8,131 bases of DNA from Candidatus Margulisiibacteriota bacterium (GCA_022709925.1 JAKLHX010000042.1:1-8131); one strand, 5' to 3'. Shown: positions 1 to 6,276, counted from the first letter of the stretch. Translations and numbers: made by a program. The notes: generated by a model not told the origin, from the letters alone.

Positions 1-1137
1 CTTCCAGTAAGCGGCAGCGCTGTCCATTTCAGGTCTTTTTGCCTCGAATTTCTTGGCGGTGCACGGCATGACGGAGACCACGACTATGTTCTTAGGATCA
101 AGCTTCGCTTTCTCCGCATAATAGGTCTTGGCGATGGCCCCGAACATCTGCTGAGGCGATTTGCACGTCGAAATATTCTTAAAGACTTCCGGGAAAAAAT
201 GTTCGGCGAACTTTATCCATCCCGGAGAGCACGACGTTATCAGCGGCAGCGGCCCTCCGTCCTTTATCCTCTTTATAAGCTCAAAACCTTCCTCCATTAT
301 CGTAAGGTCGGCCGAGAACTGCGTATCAAATACTTTTGAGAACCCCAGATTCCTGAGCGCTGTCGGGATCTTTCCGGTAACAAGAGTGCCTGGAGCAAAC
401 CCGAACTCTTCTCCGAGCGCGGCACGGACCGCAGGGGCAACTTCCACCAGGACTGTCTTTTCCGGGTCGTGAAGGGCTTTCCAGACCTCTTTTGTGCTGT
501 CTTTCTCTACTATGGCTCCCGTTGGACATACCATTATGCACTGGCCGCAGTTGACGCAGTCCACTTTACCGAGCCCTTCTTCAAAGAACGTAGATACCCT
601 GCTCTGTTTGCCGCGGTTCACGACCTCGATAGCATGTACGTTCTGCACTTTGGCGCATACTTCCACGCAACGCCTGCAAAGAATGCACTTATCAGGATCT
701 CTAACTATTGAAGGTGATGTTATGTCCTTATCGAACTTGTGCTCCGTAACTTTGTCGAACCTTATATCCCGTATGCCCATATCATAGGCAAGGCGTCGCA
801 GGTCACAGTCCTGGTTCCGGTCGCAGGTAAGGCACTGCGCCGGATGGCTCGCCAAAAGCAGCTCCATATTAGTAAGGCGCGCGTGCCTTACTCTCTGGTT
901 GTTGGTGAATATCTTCATACCGTCCTTAACTTTGGTGACACAGCTCCTTGAGAGGTTCCTTGCCCCTACAACTTCCACAAGACAAAGGGAACAGGATGCT
1001 ACATTGCTTATATCTTTCATATAACAAAGCGTGGGGATCTCTATGTTCAGGCTGCGGCAGGCTTCCAGGACCGTAATGCCTTCCGGGACCTTGTAATCCT
1101 TGTTGTCTATCTTTATCTTTGCTATCGATGTTTCCAT
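1..1137 (-). CDS. hydA: [FeFe] hydrogenase catalytic subunit HydA (partial, C-terminus outside window)
   Basis: Catalytic subunit of a cytoplasmic [FeFe] hydrogenase, interconverting H2 with protons and electrons. The 379 N-terminal residues are visible. In order: a [2Fe-2S] ferredoxin-like domain (C38, C49, C52, C66); the His-ligated [4Fe-4S] motif HxxxCxxCxxxxxC (H98, C102, C105, C111); two [4Fe-4S] sites (C151/C154/C157/C161 and C194/C197/C200/C204); then the H-cluster domain with L1 TSCSPGW (301-307) and L2 MPCTAKKFE (357-365). The L3 motif lies beyond the window. The start is the ATG at 1137, 12 nt after the hydB stop, with a GGGGG ribosome binding site that begins inside that stop codon. 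It is the last visible gene of the rex-hydC-hydB-hydA operon. The modular N-terminus matches long HydA subunits of NAD(H)-linked multimeric hydrogenases. L1 carries Ser304 where the prototype has a second Cys; see findings. The family call is near certain; the exact subgroup is not. Confidence 0.96.
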   Translation of the reverse strand, partial: METSIAKIKIDNKDYKVPEGITVLEACRSLNIEIPTLCYMKDISNVASCSLCLVEVVGARNLSRSCVTKVKDGMKIFTNNQRVRHARLTNMELLLASHPAQCLTCDRNQDCDLRRLAYDMGIRDIRFDKVTEHKFDKDITSPSIVRDPDKCILCRRCVEVCAKVQNVHAIEVVNRGKQSRVSTFFEEGLGKVDCVNCGQCIMVCPTGAIVEKDSTKEVWKALHDPEKTVLVEVAPAVRAALGEEFGFAPGTLVTGKIPTALRNLGFSKVFDTQFSADLTIMEEGFELIKRIKDGGPLPLITSCSPGWIKFAEHFFPEVFKNISTCKSPQQMFGAIAKTYYAEKAKLDPKNIVVVSVMPCTAKKFEAKRPEMDSAAAYWK

Positions 1138-1145
1138 TATGGTTT

Positions 1146-1151
1146 CCCCCT
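1146..1151 (-). promoter_or_regulatory. Ribosome binding site of hydA, overlapping the hydB stop codon
   Basis: The minus strand reads AGGGGG, 8 nt before the hydA ATG. Its first bases are the last two of the hydB TAG stop. This placement suggests translational coupling, with ribosomes finishing HydB delivered to the hydA start. It also supports the ATG at 1137 as the true start. Confidence 0.7.
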
Positions 1152-4100
1152 ATTTAATATCGCAGCGCAGGCACCTTAAAGACTCGCACTGCGCCTGCTT
1201 GGCATCGAACCCTTTTGACACTTCCTGAAAGTTGTTCTTCCTCGCCGCGACGGGGATCTTTCTGTCCGACTGAGGCTTCCCGCCGTAAGCAGAGACATCC
1301 GCGATATTCTTGTAATCGATCTTTTTGTAAAGGGAATCCCATCTGTCCGATCCGGTAAGGAATTTGTCGATGTTCTTCGCGGCGGCCTTGCCCTGCCCCA
1401 TAGCTTCGACAGCTGTACCCGGCCCTGTCACCAGATCGCCTCCCGCAAATATCTTTGGATTATCGGTAACAAATGTAAAGACATCGGCTTTAGCGGTCCC
1501 GTCCTTGTTCAATGTGACCCCCGTACCTTTAAGATACCCTGCATCTACTTTTTCACCGATAGCGAACATTACCGTATCGCAAGGGACCTCGATCATCTCG
1601 TCCGTGGGTACCGGTTTTCTCCTGCCCGAGATATCAAAATCGCCCTGCGCCATCTTCCTGGCGGTTATTTTAGAGACATTCCCTTTTTCGTCCCCGACTA
1701 TCTCTTCCGGAGCGGCATAAAAAATGAAGTTAATGCCTTCGTTATAGGCCTCGGCTATTTCCTGGGCGTTCGCGGGCATATCATCTTTGCCTCTGCGGTA
1801 CAAGATCGTAACTTTCGCGCCGAGCCTGTGAGCGCTTCGACAAGCATCTATCGCGACATTTCCGGCCCCTATGATAACGACATTCTTGCCTATCTTGACC
1901 TTTGAACCGGTAGCGATCTTATCGAGGAAGTCAACACCGGACCAGACACCCGAGAGGCCGCTGCCTTTTATCTCAAAAGGCACTTCTTTATATGCGCCGG
2001 TAGCGGTAAAGACGGCATCAAAAGAATCTACAAGTCCTCTCATCTTTTCGGCATCTATATTATTCCCGAATTTGAACTTCACCCCTAGTTTTTTAAGGAT
2101 CCCGAGCTCTTTGTCCATTATGTCCTTCGGGAGCCTGTATGCAGGGATGCCGTAGCGCAGAATGCCTCCGGCTTTTTGTTTCGCGTCAAACACCGTGACA
2201 TCATGCCCCAACCTTGAAAGGTAATAAGAAGCGGTAAGTCCGGCAGGTCCAGCGCCTACAACTGCGATCTTCTTGCCGGTAGGCTTTGATCTTCTCTTCA
2301 ATATCTCGGCGTATATGTTTTTCTCAAAACCTTTTTCATACACCTTATCAGCAATATATCTGTGGAGCTCGCCCTGCGCCACCGGCTTGTCTATGTCTTC
2401 TCTGCGGCATCTCATCTTGCAGTGGAAATGGCATATCCTTCCCGTAGTGGAAGGCAGAAAATTCTCTTGAAGTATCAGCTCAAATGATTCCTGCATTCTG
2501 CCCTCCCTGAAAAGCTCGATATATCCCGGGATGTTTATATGCAGCGGACAACTGTTCTCGCACGGAGAGATCAACAGGTCAAGACAAACCCCGGACGGGC
2601 ATCTCTGACCCTTTATATGATATTCATATTCCATGGGAAAATATTTTAATGTGGTCATGACCGGGTTCGGAGCGGTCTGCCCCAATCCGCATAAGGCGGT
2701 ATCGGCTATCACGCTACCCAGGTCTTTTAACAGGCTGATATCCCTGTCGACGGCTTTTCCCGAACACACCTTTTCAAGTATCTTCAGCTGATGGTACAGG
2801 CCTTCCCTGCACGGGGTACATTTTCCGCAGGAATCGTGGTTCGTGAATTCAGTAAAATATTTTGCCACATCTACCATGCAATTATCATCGTCCATGACCA
2901 CAATGCCGCCGGACCCCATTATCGTACCCAGAGAGTTCAATGATTCGTAGTCCAATGGCGTATTGAACAAATGCGTCGGGATGCAACCTCCCGAAGGCCC
3001 ACCTGTCTGGACCGCTTTTATTTTTTTCTTTGTTCCGGTACCGCCGCCTATGTTGTATACCACGGTCTGGAGCGGCTGTCCCAGAGGCATCTCTACAAGC
3101 CCGGTGTTCTTTATCTTGCCGACGAGAGAAAAAACTTTTGTTCCGGGACTGTTCTTTGTCCCGGTCTCCATGAACCAGTCCGCGCCTTTTGATATTATCG
3201 CGGGGATATTGCAGTAAGTTTCCACATTGTTTATATTGGTCGGCTTTCCGGATATACCTTTCTGCGCCGGGAACGGAGGCCTAGGTGTCGGACGGCCGGC
3301 ATACCCCTCGATAGAGGCTATAAGTGCCGTTTCTTCGCCGCACACAAAAGCGCCGGCCCCTTCTACAAGGTTTATGTCAAAACTGAATTTAGAACCGAAG
3401 ATGTTATTCCCTAGTATCCCGCAGTCCCTGGCCTGGGCTATCGCATTGACAAGCCTTTGTACCGCCAGAGGATATTCCGCCCTTACATATATAACGCCTT
3501 TGTCGGCGCCCATCGCATAAGCGGCGATAACCATGCCTTCTATCAGCATATGGGGGTCGCTTTCTATTTCATTCCTGTTCATGTAGGCGCCGGGATCGCC
3601 CTCATCGGCATTGCACACGACATATTTATCATCGGACTTTTCCTGGCGCATCAGCGACCATTTGACCGCCGTCGGGAACCCTGCGCCGCCGCGGCCTCTG
3701 AGCTTGGATTTTTTCACTTCTTCGATCACGTTCTCGGGAGATATGTTTTTTAGGGCCTTATAAAGCGGGAAATATCCCCCGACAGCGATATATTCCTCGA
3801 TGTCCTCGGGATTTATCAATCCGCTGTCGCGCAATACTATCTTTTTCTGGTATTTGAAAAAATCTATCTCGCTCCATTCCGGGATATCATCAAGACCCGA
3901 GCCGTATTTCACTTCTCCCGTAATATGGTCCCATGAACTTATTTTGCAAAGCACATTCAATCTGGAAAGGTCTTTTTTCTTTATCGCTTTTATTATCCTG
4001 TCGGCATCTTTTGCCTTTACTTCTTTCAGTATCACCAAAGGAAGTCCCGGGATATGGATATTCACAAGCGGCTCGGCCGCGCAGAACCCGAAACAACCGG

Positions 4101-4287
4101 TCTTTTCGATAAAGACCGGGATCTTGTTCTTTTTTGAGGCTTTCTCAAGCTCCGTCATTATCTCCTGGGCACCGTTACCTATGCCGCAGGTATCCATGCC
4201 TACGGTTATGCGCGGTTTCCCGGGGAATATCTTTTTGAGCCCGGCCTGTTTTATTTTTTCAAGGTCTTTAAGATCTGATATTCTCAT
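1150..4287 (-). CDS. hydB: HydB-like NADH/FMN hydrogenase subunit fused to a GltD/NfnB-like FAD-NAD(P)H module
   Basis: Flavoprotein subunit of the hydrogenase, 1045 residues against about 600 for ordinary HydB. Residues 25-100: thioredoxin-like [2Fe-2S] domain (DTCGIGNGA, TGCFGFC). Residues 150-550: NuoF core, with the NADH/FMN loop RGRGGAGFPTAVKW (197-210), NADEGDPGAY (226-235), GAGAFVCGEETAL (310-322) and the [4Fe-4S] site C487/C490/C493 plus C533. CPSGVC (563-568) ends the HydB-like part. From about 570 comes a GltD-type region: iron-sulfur domain (C576, C580, C619, C623, C627), FAD site GAGPAG (678-683), NAD(P)H site GAGNVA (807-812) followed by RR (831-832), the FAD-closing AGGD (948-951), and a C-terminal RCLRCD. 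The first ATG with a ribosome binding site is at 4287, overlapping the hydC stop as ATGA. It presumably oxidises or reduces NADH at FMN and a second nicotinamide, likely NADP(H), at FAD. Domain calls are firm; the coupled reaction is inferred. Confidence 0.93.
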   Translation of the reverse strand: MRISDLKDLEKIKQAGLKKIFPGKPRITVGMDTCGIGNGAQEIMTELEKASKKNKIPVFIEKTGCFGFCAAEPLVNIHIPGLPLVILKEVKAKDADRIIKAIKKKDLSRLNVLCKISSWDHITGEVKYGSGLDDIPEWSEIDFFKYQKKIVLRDSGLINPEDIEEYIAVGGYFPLYKALKNISPENVIEEVKKSKLRGRGGAGFPTAVKWSLMRQEKSDDKYVVCNADEGDPGAYMNRNEIESDPHMLIEGMVIAAYAMGADKGVIYVRAEYPLAVQRLVNAIAQARDCGILGNNIFGSKFSFDINLVEGAGAFVCGEETALIASIEGYAGRPTPRPPFPAQKGISGKPTNINNVETYCNIPAIISKGADWFMETGTKNSPGTKVFSLVGKIKNTGLVEMPLGQPLQTVVYNIGGGTGTKKKIKAVQTGGPSGGCIPTHLFNTPLDYESLNSLGTIMGSGGIVVMDDDNCMVDVAKYFTEFTNHDSCGKCTPCREGLYHQLKILEKVCSGKAVDRDISLLKDLGSVIADTALCGLGQTAPNPVMTTLKYFPMEYEYHIKGQRCPSGVCLDLLISPCENSCPLHINIPGYIELFREGRMQESFELILQENFLPSTTGRICHFHCKMRCRREDIDKPVAQGELHRYIADKVYEKGFEKNIYAEILKRRSKPTGKKIAVVGAGPAGLTASYYLSRLGHDVTVFDAKQKAGGILRYGIPAYRLPKDIMDKELGILKKLGVKFKFGNNIDAEKMRGLVDSFDAVFTATGAYKEVPFEIKGSGLSGVWSGVDFLDKIATGSKVKIGKNVVIIGAGNVAIDACRSAHRLGAKVTILYRRGKDDMPANAQEIAEAYNEGINFIFYAAPEEIVGDEKGNVSKITARKMAQGDFDISGRRKPVPTDEMIEVPCDTVMFAIGEKVDAGYLKGTGVTLNKDGTAKADVFTFVTDNPKIFAGGDLVTGPGTAVEAMGQGKAAAKNIDKFLTGSDRWDSLYKKIDYKNIADVSAYGGKPQSDRKIPVAARKNNFQEVSKGFDAKQAQCESLRCLRCDIK

Positions 4288-4796
4288 TTCTTTACCTTTT
4301 CCTTTGATATTTTTTTGATCATCGTCTTTAGCTTCTCGACCGTCATATGGCCGTATATGACCCCGTCTATCTCTACCACAGGAGCAAGGGCGCATTGGCC
4401 GAAACAAGCCACGGTCCTTATCGTAAAGTTGCCGTCGCTCGTGGTCATAAGCTCTTTTTCGCTGCCTCCGCTTTTCACATGGGAAAAATCCAGATGGTTT
4501 TTAAGATGATCGAAAAGTTCCTTTGATTTCCTGGTATGGCATGCCGTCCCTCTGCAGACGACTATAGTATGCCTTCCCTGCGGGACAAGATTGAAGAAAG
4601 AATAGAACGTGGCCACGCTGTATATCCGAGAAAGCGGGATTCCTGTCTTTTCCCCCACTCTCACAAGAGCGTCTTCCGGAAGGAACTTGCCTTTGGTGGA
4701 GGTCTGTATCTCTTCAAGTATGCTGAGAAGGCTGCCGGGAAGAGAATCGTACTTTTTTATTATTTCGTCCGTCCTGTCTTTAGCAAGAGTTTCCAT
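4284..4796 (-). CDS. hydC: NuoE/HydC-like [2Fe-2S] subunit of NAD-linked hydrogenase
   Basis: Small thioredoxin-fold iron-sulfur subunit (170 residues, normal for the family) that passes electrons between the NuoF-like flavin site of HydB and the rest of the hydrogenase. An N-terminal helical region is followed by the family signature IYSVATFYSFF. The [2Fe-2S] ligands, numbered from the chosen start, are C81 and C86 (VCRGTACH) and C131 and C135 (CFGQC). Two in-frame ATGs exist. The one at 4805 abuts its AAAGG with no spacing. The one at 4796 has AAAGGA 8 nt upstream, so the shorter form (starting METLAKD) is preferred. The gene follows rex by 18 nt and overlaps hydB by 4 nt, indicating one polycistronic message. 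The family call is secure. The name HydC rather than NuoE rests on the hydrogenase context. Confidence 0.95.
   Translation of the reverse strand: METLAKDRTDEIIKKYDSLPGSLLSILEEIQTSTKGKFLPEDALVRVGEKTGIPLSRIYSVATFYSFFNLVPQGRHTIVVCRGTACHTRKSKELFDHLKNHLDFSHVKSGGSEKELMTTSDGNFTIRTVACFGQCALAPVVEIDGVIYGHMTVEKLKTMIKKISKEKVKK
4295..4303 (-). promoter_or_regulatory. Ribosome binding site deciding the hydB start
   Basis: The minus strand reads AGGAAAAGG, 7 nt before the ATG at 4287. This favours the ATG at 4287 over an in-frame ATG 40 codons upstream (4407), which would overlap hydC extensively and add residues with no family resemblance. Confidence 0.7.
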
Positions 4797-4804
4797 TGCC
4801 GGCA

Positions 4805-4810
4805 TCCTTT
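4805..4810 (-). promoter_or_regulatory. Ribosome binding site deciding the hydC start
   Basis: AAAGGA on the minus strand, 8 nt before the ATG at 4796 and directly abutting or overlapping the alternative ATG at 4805. The spacing is workable only for the downstream ATG. Confidence 0.65.
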
Positions 4811-4814
4811 CTGC

Positions 4815-5441
4815 TTATTTCATTTTTTTTGAGGCGTTCACAAAATATATAAGGCTCTCCAGCTCTCCTACCAGGTTCACGTTCTCTACTATTATGTCCT
4901 CCTGCGTCTTCAGGCTGACGGGCGCAAAATTGAGGACCCCTTTGATCCCGGAAGATACCATAATGTCAAAAACTCCGGAGGCCGATACATCAGGAACGCA
5001 GATTATCCCTATCCTTATCTTGTTCTGCTTTATATAGTCTTTCATGGAATCTATGGGAAGTATGGGGACCGGACCGTTCTTGTCGGTCTTTGACGGGTCG
5101 CTGTCGAACACAGCAGATACTTTCAATCCTTCTTTCTCGAATCCCGCATATTTCATAAGCGCGGACCCGATATTCCCGGCTCCGGCGATAACGACCTTTT
5201 GTATATCGTTCTTCCCCAGTATATCGTTGACCTTCTCTATGAGCTCATCAACAAGATATCCGCCTTTTTTATTTCCGGTGATGCCGAATATAGAGAAATC
5301 TTTTCTTACAAGGGACGAAGCGACCCCTGCCGCGTCGGCCAAATTATCGGAGAACACCTTCACGAAACCGAGGGCTTTGAGCTTTGCCAAAGCATTTTTA
5401 TATTTGGAAAGACGGATGATGCAGTTTTTATTGACCGTCAT
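4815..5441 (-). CDS. rex: Redox-sensing transcriptional repressor Rex
   Basis: Dimeric repressor that senses the NADH/NAD+ ratio: it binds operators when NAD+ dominates and leaves when NADH accumulates. At 208 residues it has the usual family length. Residues 1-75 form the winged-helix DNA-binding domain, with the signature VRKDFSIFG (45-53). A Rossmann NAD(H) domain follows: GAGNIG (87-92), the acidic strand end VFDSDP (111-116) and the conserved LNFAP (170-174). The C-terminal helix, from NVNLVGELESLIYF, matches the domain-swapped dimer helix of Rex proteins. The start ATG at 5441 has GGAG 6 nt upstream. As first gene of the hydrogenase operon it probably controls hydCBA and itself, which would let the cell make hydrogenase when NADH needs disposal. 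That regulation is inferred from context and family knowledge; no canonical Rex box is obvious upstream. Confidence 0.95.
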   Translation of the reverse strand: MTVNKNCIIRLSKYKNALAKLKALGFVKVFSDNLADAAGVASSLVRKDFSIFGITGNKKGGYLVDELIEKVNDILGKNDIQKVVIAGAGNIGSALMKYAGFEKEGLKVSAVFDSDPSKTDKNGPVPILPIDSMKDYIKQNKIRIGIICVPDVSASGVFDIMVSSGIKGVLNFAPVSLKTQEDIIVENVNLVGELESLIYFVNASKKMK

Positions 5442-5444
5442 TTA

Positions 5445-5503
5445 TTGCTCCAACATTCACATAATCAAGAATATTATACCATATTATATACTGTGTGGAG
5501 CAA
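5445..5503. repeat. 8-bp perfect inverted repeat bracketing the rex promoter
   Basis: TTGCTCCA at 5445-5452 and TGGAGCAA at 5496-5503 are exact reverse complements with centres 51 bp apart. The downstream arm contains the rex Shine-Dalgarno. The upstream arm overlaps the weak -35 candidate. It could be a paired operator or, in read-through RNA, a stem hiding the ribosome binding site. The function is unknown. Confidence 0.45.
5473..5481 (-). promoter_or_regulatory. Extended -10 promoter of the rex-hydCBA operon
   Basis: The minus strand reads TGGTATAAT, a perfect extended -10 element. A weak -35 candidate, TTGCTC, sits 19 nt upstream. Predicted transcription start is near 5466, giving a leader of about 25 nt that holds the GGAG ribosome binding site. 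A second TATAAT lies 10 bp upstream as part of a TATAATAT direct repeat. Confidence 0.6.
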
Positions 5504-5506
5504 GGC

Positions 5507-6115
5507 CTACAACTTCGGCACTACTACTGTTTGCGGCTTTGACTGGAATGCGGGGTTTTGGGCCATGTAATCGATCTCTTGGTTGAATATGGTCTTAAGT
5601 TCTTTATATGCGTTCTCAAGGTCCTTTGGATTCTTTATTGTATTTCCCGCCGGGCCCTGCACCCTATCCACTGAAAGCCCCATTGCAAGGGAAGCTCCTT
5701 TCATCTGGAAAGGGACGCTCTGGTTGACATGAAAATTCTGTTTGAACTTGTACTGCTTATCGCCGAAAGGGATCGCATTGAATATCCCCGGCAATCCTTC
5801 GAGCGAGGCTCTCTTGCCGTCTAAAAAATCCTGCATCCCCTGGAACATCTTTCCGTAGAGGTTCTCGAAATATTCCCTTGTGTAGGTCTTTTGGTATCTC
5901 CATATAAGGAAAAAACTGAGCTCTTTCAAATGGAGGCTGTCTTCGGAAGAGACGAGTATCACGTTCTTTGAAGTGGTCGCGTCAAGCAAATAATAAATGC
6001 CGTTCTTTAGCTCTATCCCGCGCGGTCTTCCGTACCCGTCCTTCCAATCGGCCGGCACCAGACATTTTTTCCCTGGTGCGGTCTTTTTCGGCATCGGATA
6101 ATCATAAAGGTACAT
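5507..6115 (-). CDS. Hypothetical protein, 202 residues, no recognised family
   Basis: I do not recognise this protein. It has no signal peptide, no clear transmembrane span and one cysteine (C18). The N-terminal 20 residues are basic. Residues 30-55 look like short beta strands (GIYYLLDATTSKNVILV). Residues 60-105 are probably helical and rich in aromatics (FFLIWRYQKTYTREYFENLY). Residues 125-155 are probably beta, and 160-190 include a helix with acidic and basic residues. Long open frame, codon usage like its neighbours, and a promoter at the right place support a real gene. The ATG at 6115 lies 9 nt after TGATATAAT and has no Shine-Dalgarno, suggesting a leaderless message. An ATG at 6094 also lacks one. 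No terminator is seen after its stop, so it may read through into rex, 65 nt on. A cytoplasmic location is inferred. Confidence 0.75.
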   Translation of the reverse strand: MYLYDYPMPKKTAPGKKCLVPADWKDGYGRPRGIELKNGIYYLLDATTSKNVILVSSEDSLHLKELSFFLIWRYQKTYTREYFENLYGKMFQGMQDFLDGKRASLEGLPGIFNAIPFGDKQYKFKQNFHVNQSVPFQMKGASLAMGLSVDRVQGPAGNTIKNPKDLENAYKELKTIFNQEIDYMAQNPAFQSKPQTVVVPKL

Positions 6116-6124
6116 CGCATATAC

Positions 6125-6133
6125 ATTATATCA
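6125..6133 (-). promoter_or_regulatory. Extended -10 element of the 5507-6115 gene
   Basis: The minus strand reads TGATATAAT, ending 9 nt before the ATG. The start of transcription should fall within about two bases of the start codon. No good -35 is seen at the expected distance. The same nine bases precede the lipid kinase gene at 6348. Confidence 0.55.
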
Positions 6134-6139
6134 ACTCTA

Positions 6140-6167
6140 TTGACAAAATCATCCTCGATGCTAGAAT
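6140..6167 (+). promoter_or_regulatory. Sigma70-type promoter of the microprotein gene
   Basis: A perfect -35 TTGACA (6140-6145), a 16-nt spacer and -10 TAGAAT (6162-6167), preceded by TG as an extended -10 (TGCTAGAAT). The predicted start is near 6174, giving a 5' leader of about 25 nt. It is the best promoter match in the window and points away from the hypothetical gene. Confidence 0.75.
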
Positions 6168-6182
6168 ATCAGCAACTTCTTT

Positions 6183-6192
6183 AAGGGAGGTG
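6183..6192 (+). promoter_or_regulatory. Strong Shine-Dalgarno of the microprotein gene
   Basis: AAGGGAGGTG contains GGAGGTG, seven consecutive bases complementary to the 16S rRNA 3' end. It ends 6 nt before the ATG at 6199. It is far stronger than any other ribosome binding site in the window and is the main evidence that the 25-codon ORF is translated. Confidence 0.8.
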
Positions 6193-6198
6193 GGATTT

Positions 6199-6276
6199 AT
6201 GAGCTGGATCTGGTGGGTAGTAATAGCAATAATAATAATCGCCCTTATATGGTGGTGGGCGGCCTCTTCTAAATAA
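6199..6276 (+). CDS. 25-residue Trp-flanked single-helix membrane microprotein
   Basis: A 25-codon ORF (MSWIWW at the start, IIII in the middle, WWWAASSK at the end). Six of 25 residues are tryptophan (3, 5, 6, 18, 19, 20). They flank an 11-residue core of only V, I, A and L. This is the pattern of a membrane helix with Trp at both interfaces; the Lys at the C-terminus suggests that end may stay in the cytoplasm, though there is little charge to set orientation. It has its own promoter (6140-6167), a strong Shine-Dalgarno 6 nt upstream and a terminator after it, so a complete short mRNA of about 150 nt is predicted. I do not recognise a family. Possible roles are a small regulatory or stress membrane peptide or a type I toxin-like peptide; no antisense RNA promoter was identified. 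The gene is well supported but its function is unknown. Confidence 0.75.
   Translation: MSWIWWVVIAIIIIALIWWWAASSK

Noticed and set aside
326..541. A short minus-strand frame within the hydA region.
   Set aside because: It is out of frame with the complete HydA reading frame, which carries all expected cluster motifs across this stretch.
3800..4318. A plus-strand open frame of 172 codons opposite hydB and hydC.
   Set aside because: It is antisense to conserved iron-sulfur and flavin-domain coding sequence, has no ribosome binding site and resembles no known protein. The same holds for the other plus-strand frames between 161 and 5586.
4288..4407. A 40-residue N-terminal extension of HydB from an upstream in-frame ATG at 4407.
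   Set aside because: It lies wholly inside hydC, has arginine-rich low-quality sequence unlike the family, and the ATG at 4287 has a ribosome binding site and an ATGA overlap.
5968..6198. A long upstream extension of the microprotein frame, beginning at 5968.
   Set aside because: It overlaps the start of the 5507-6115 gene antisense, and the strong Shine-Dalgarno and promoter place the start at 6199.
6217..6240. AAT-type trinucleotide run as a possible microsatellite or phase-variable repeat.
   Set aside because: It simply encodes the isoleucine stretch of the microprotein with interruptions. Changes in unit number would not alter the frame.
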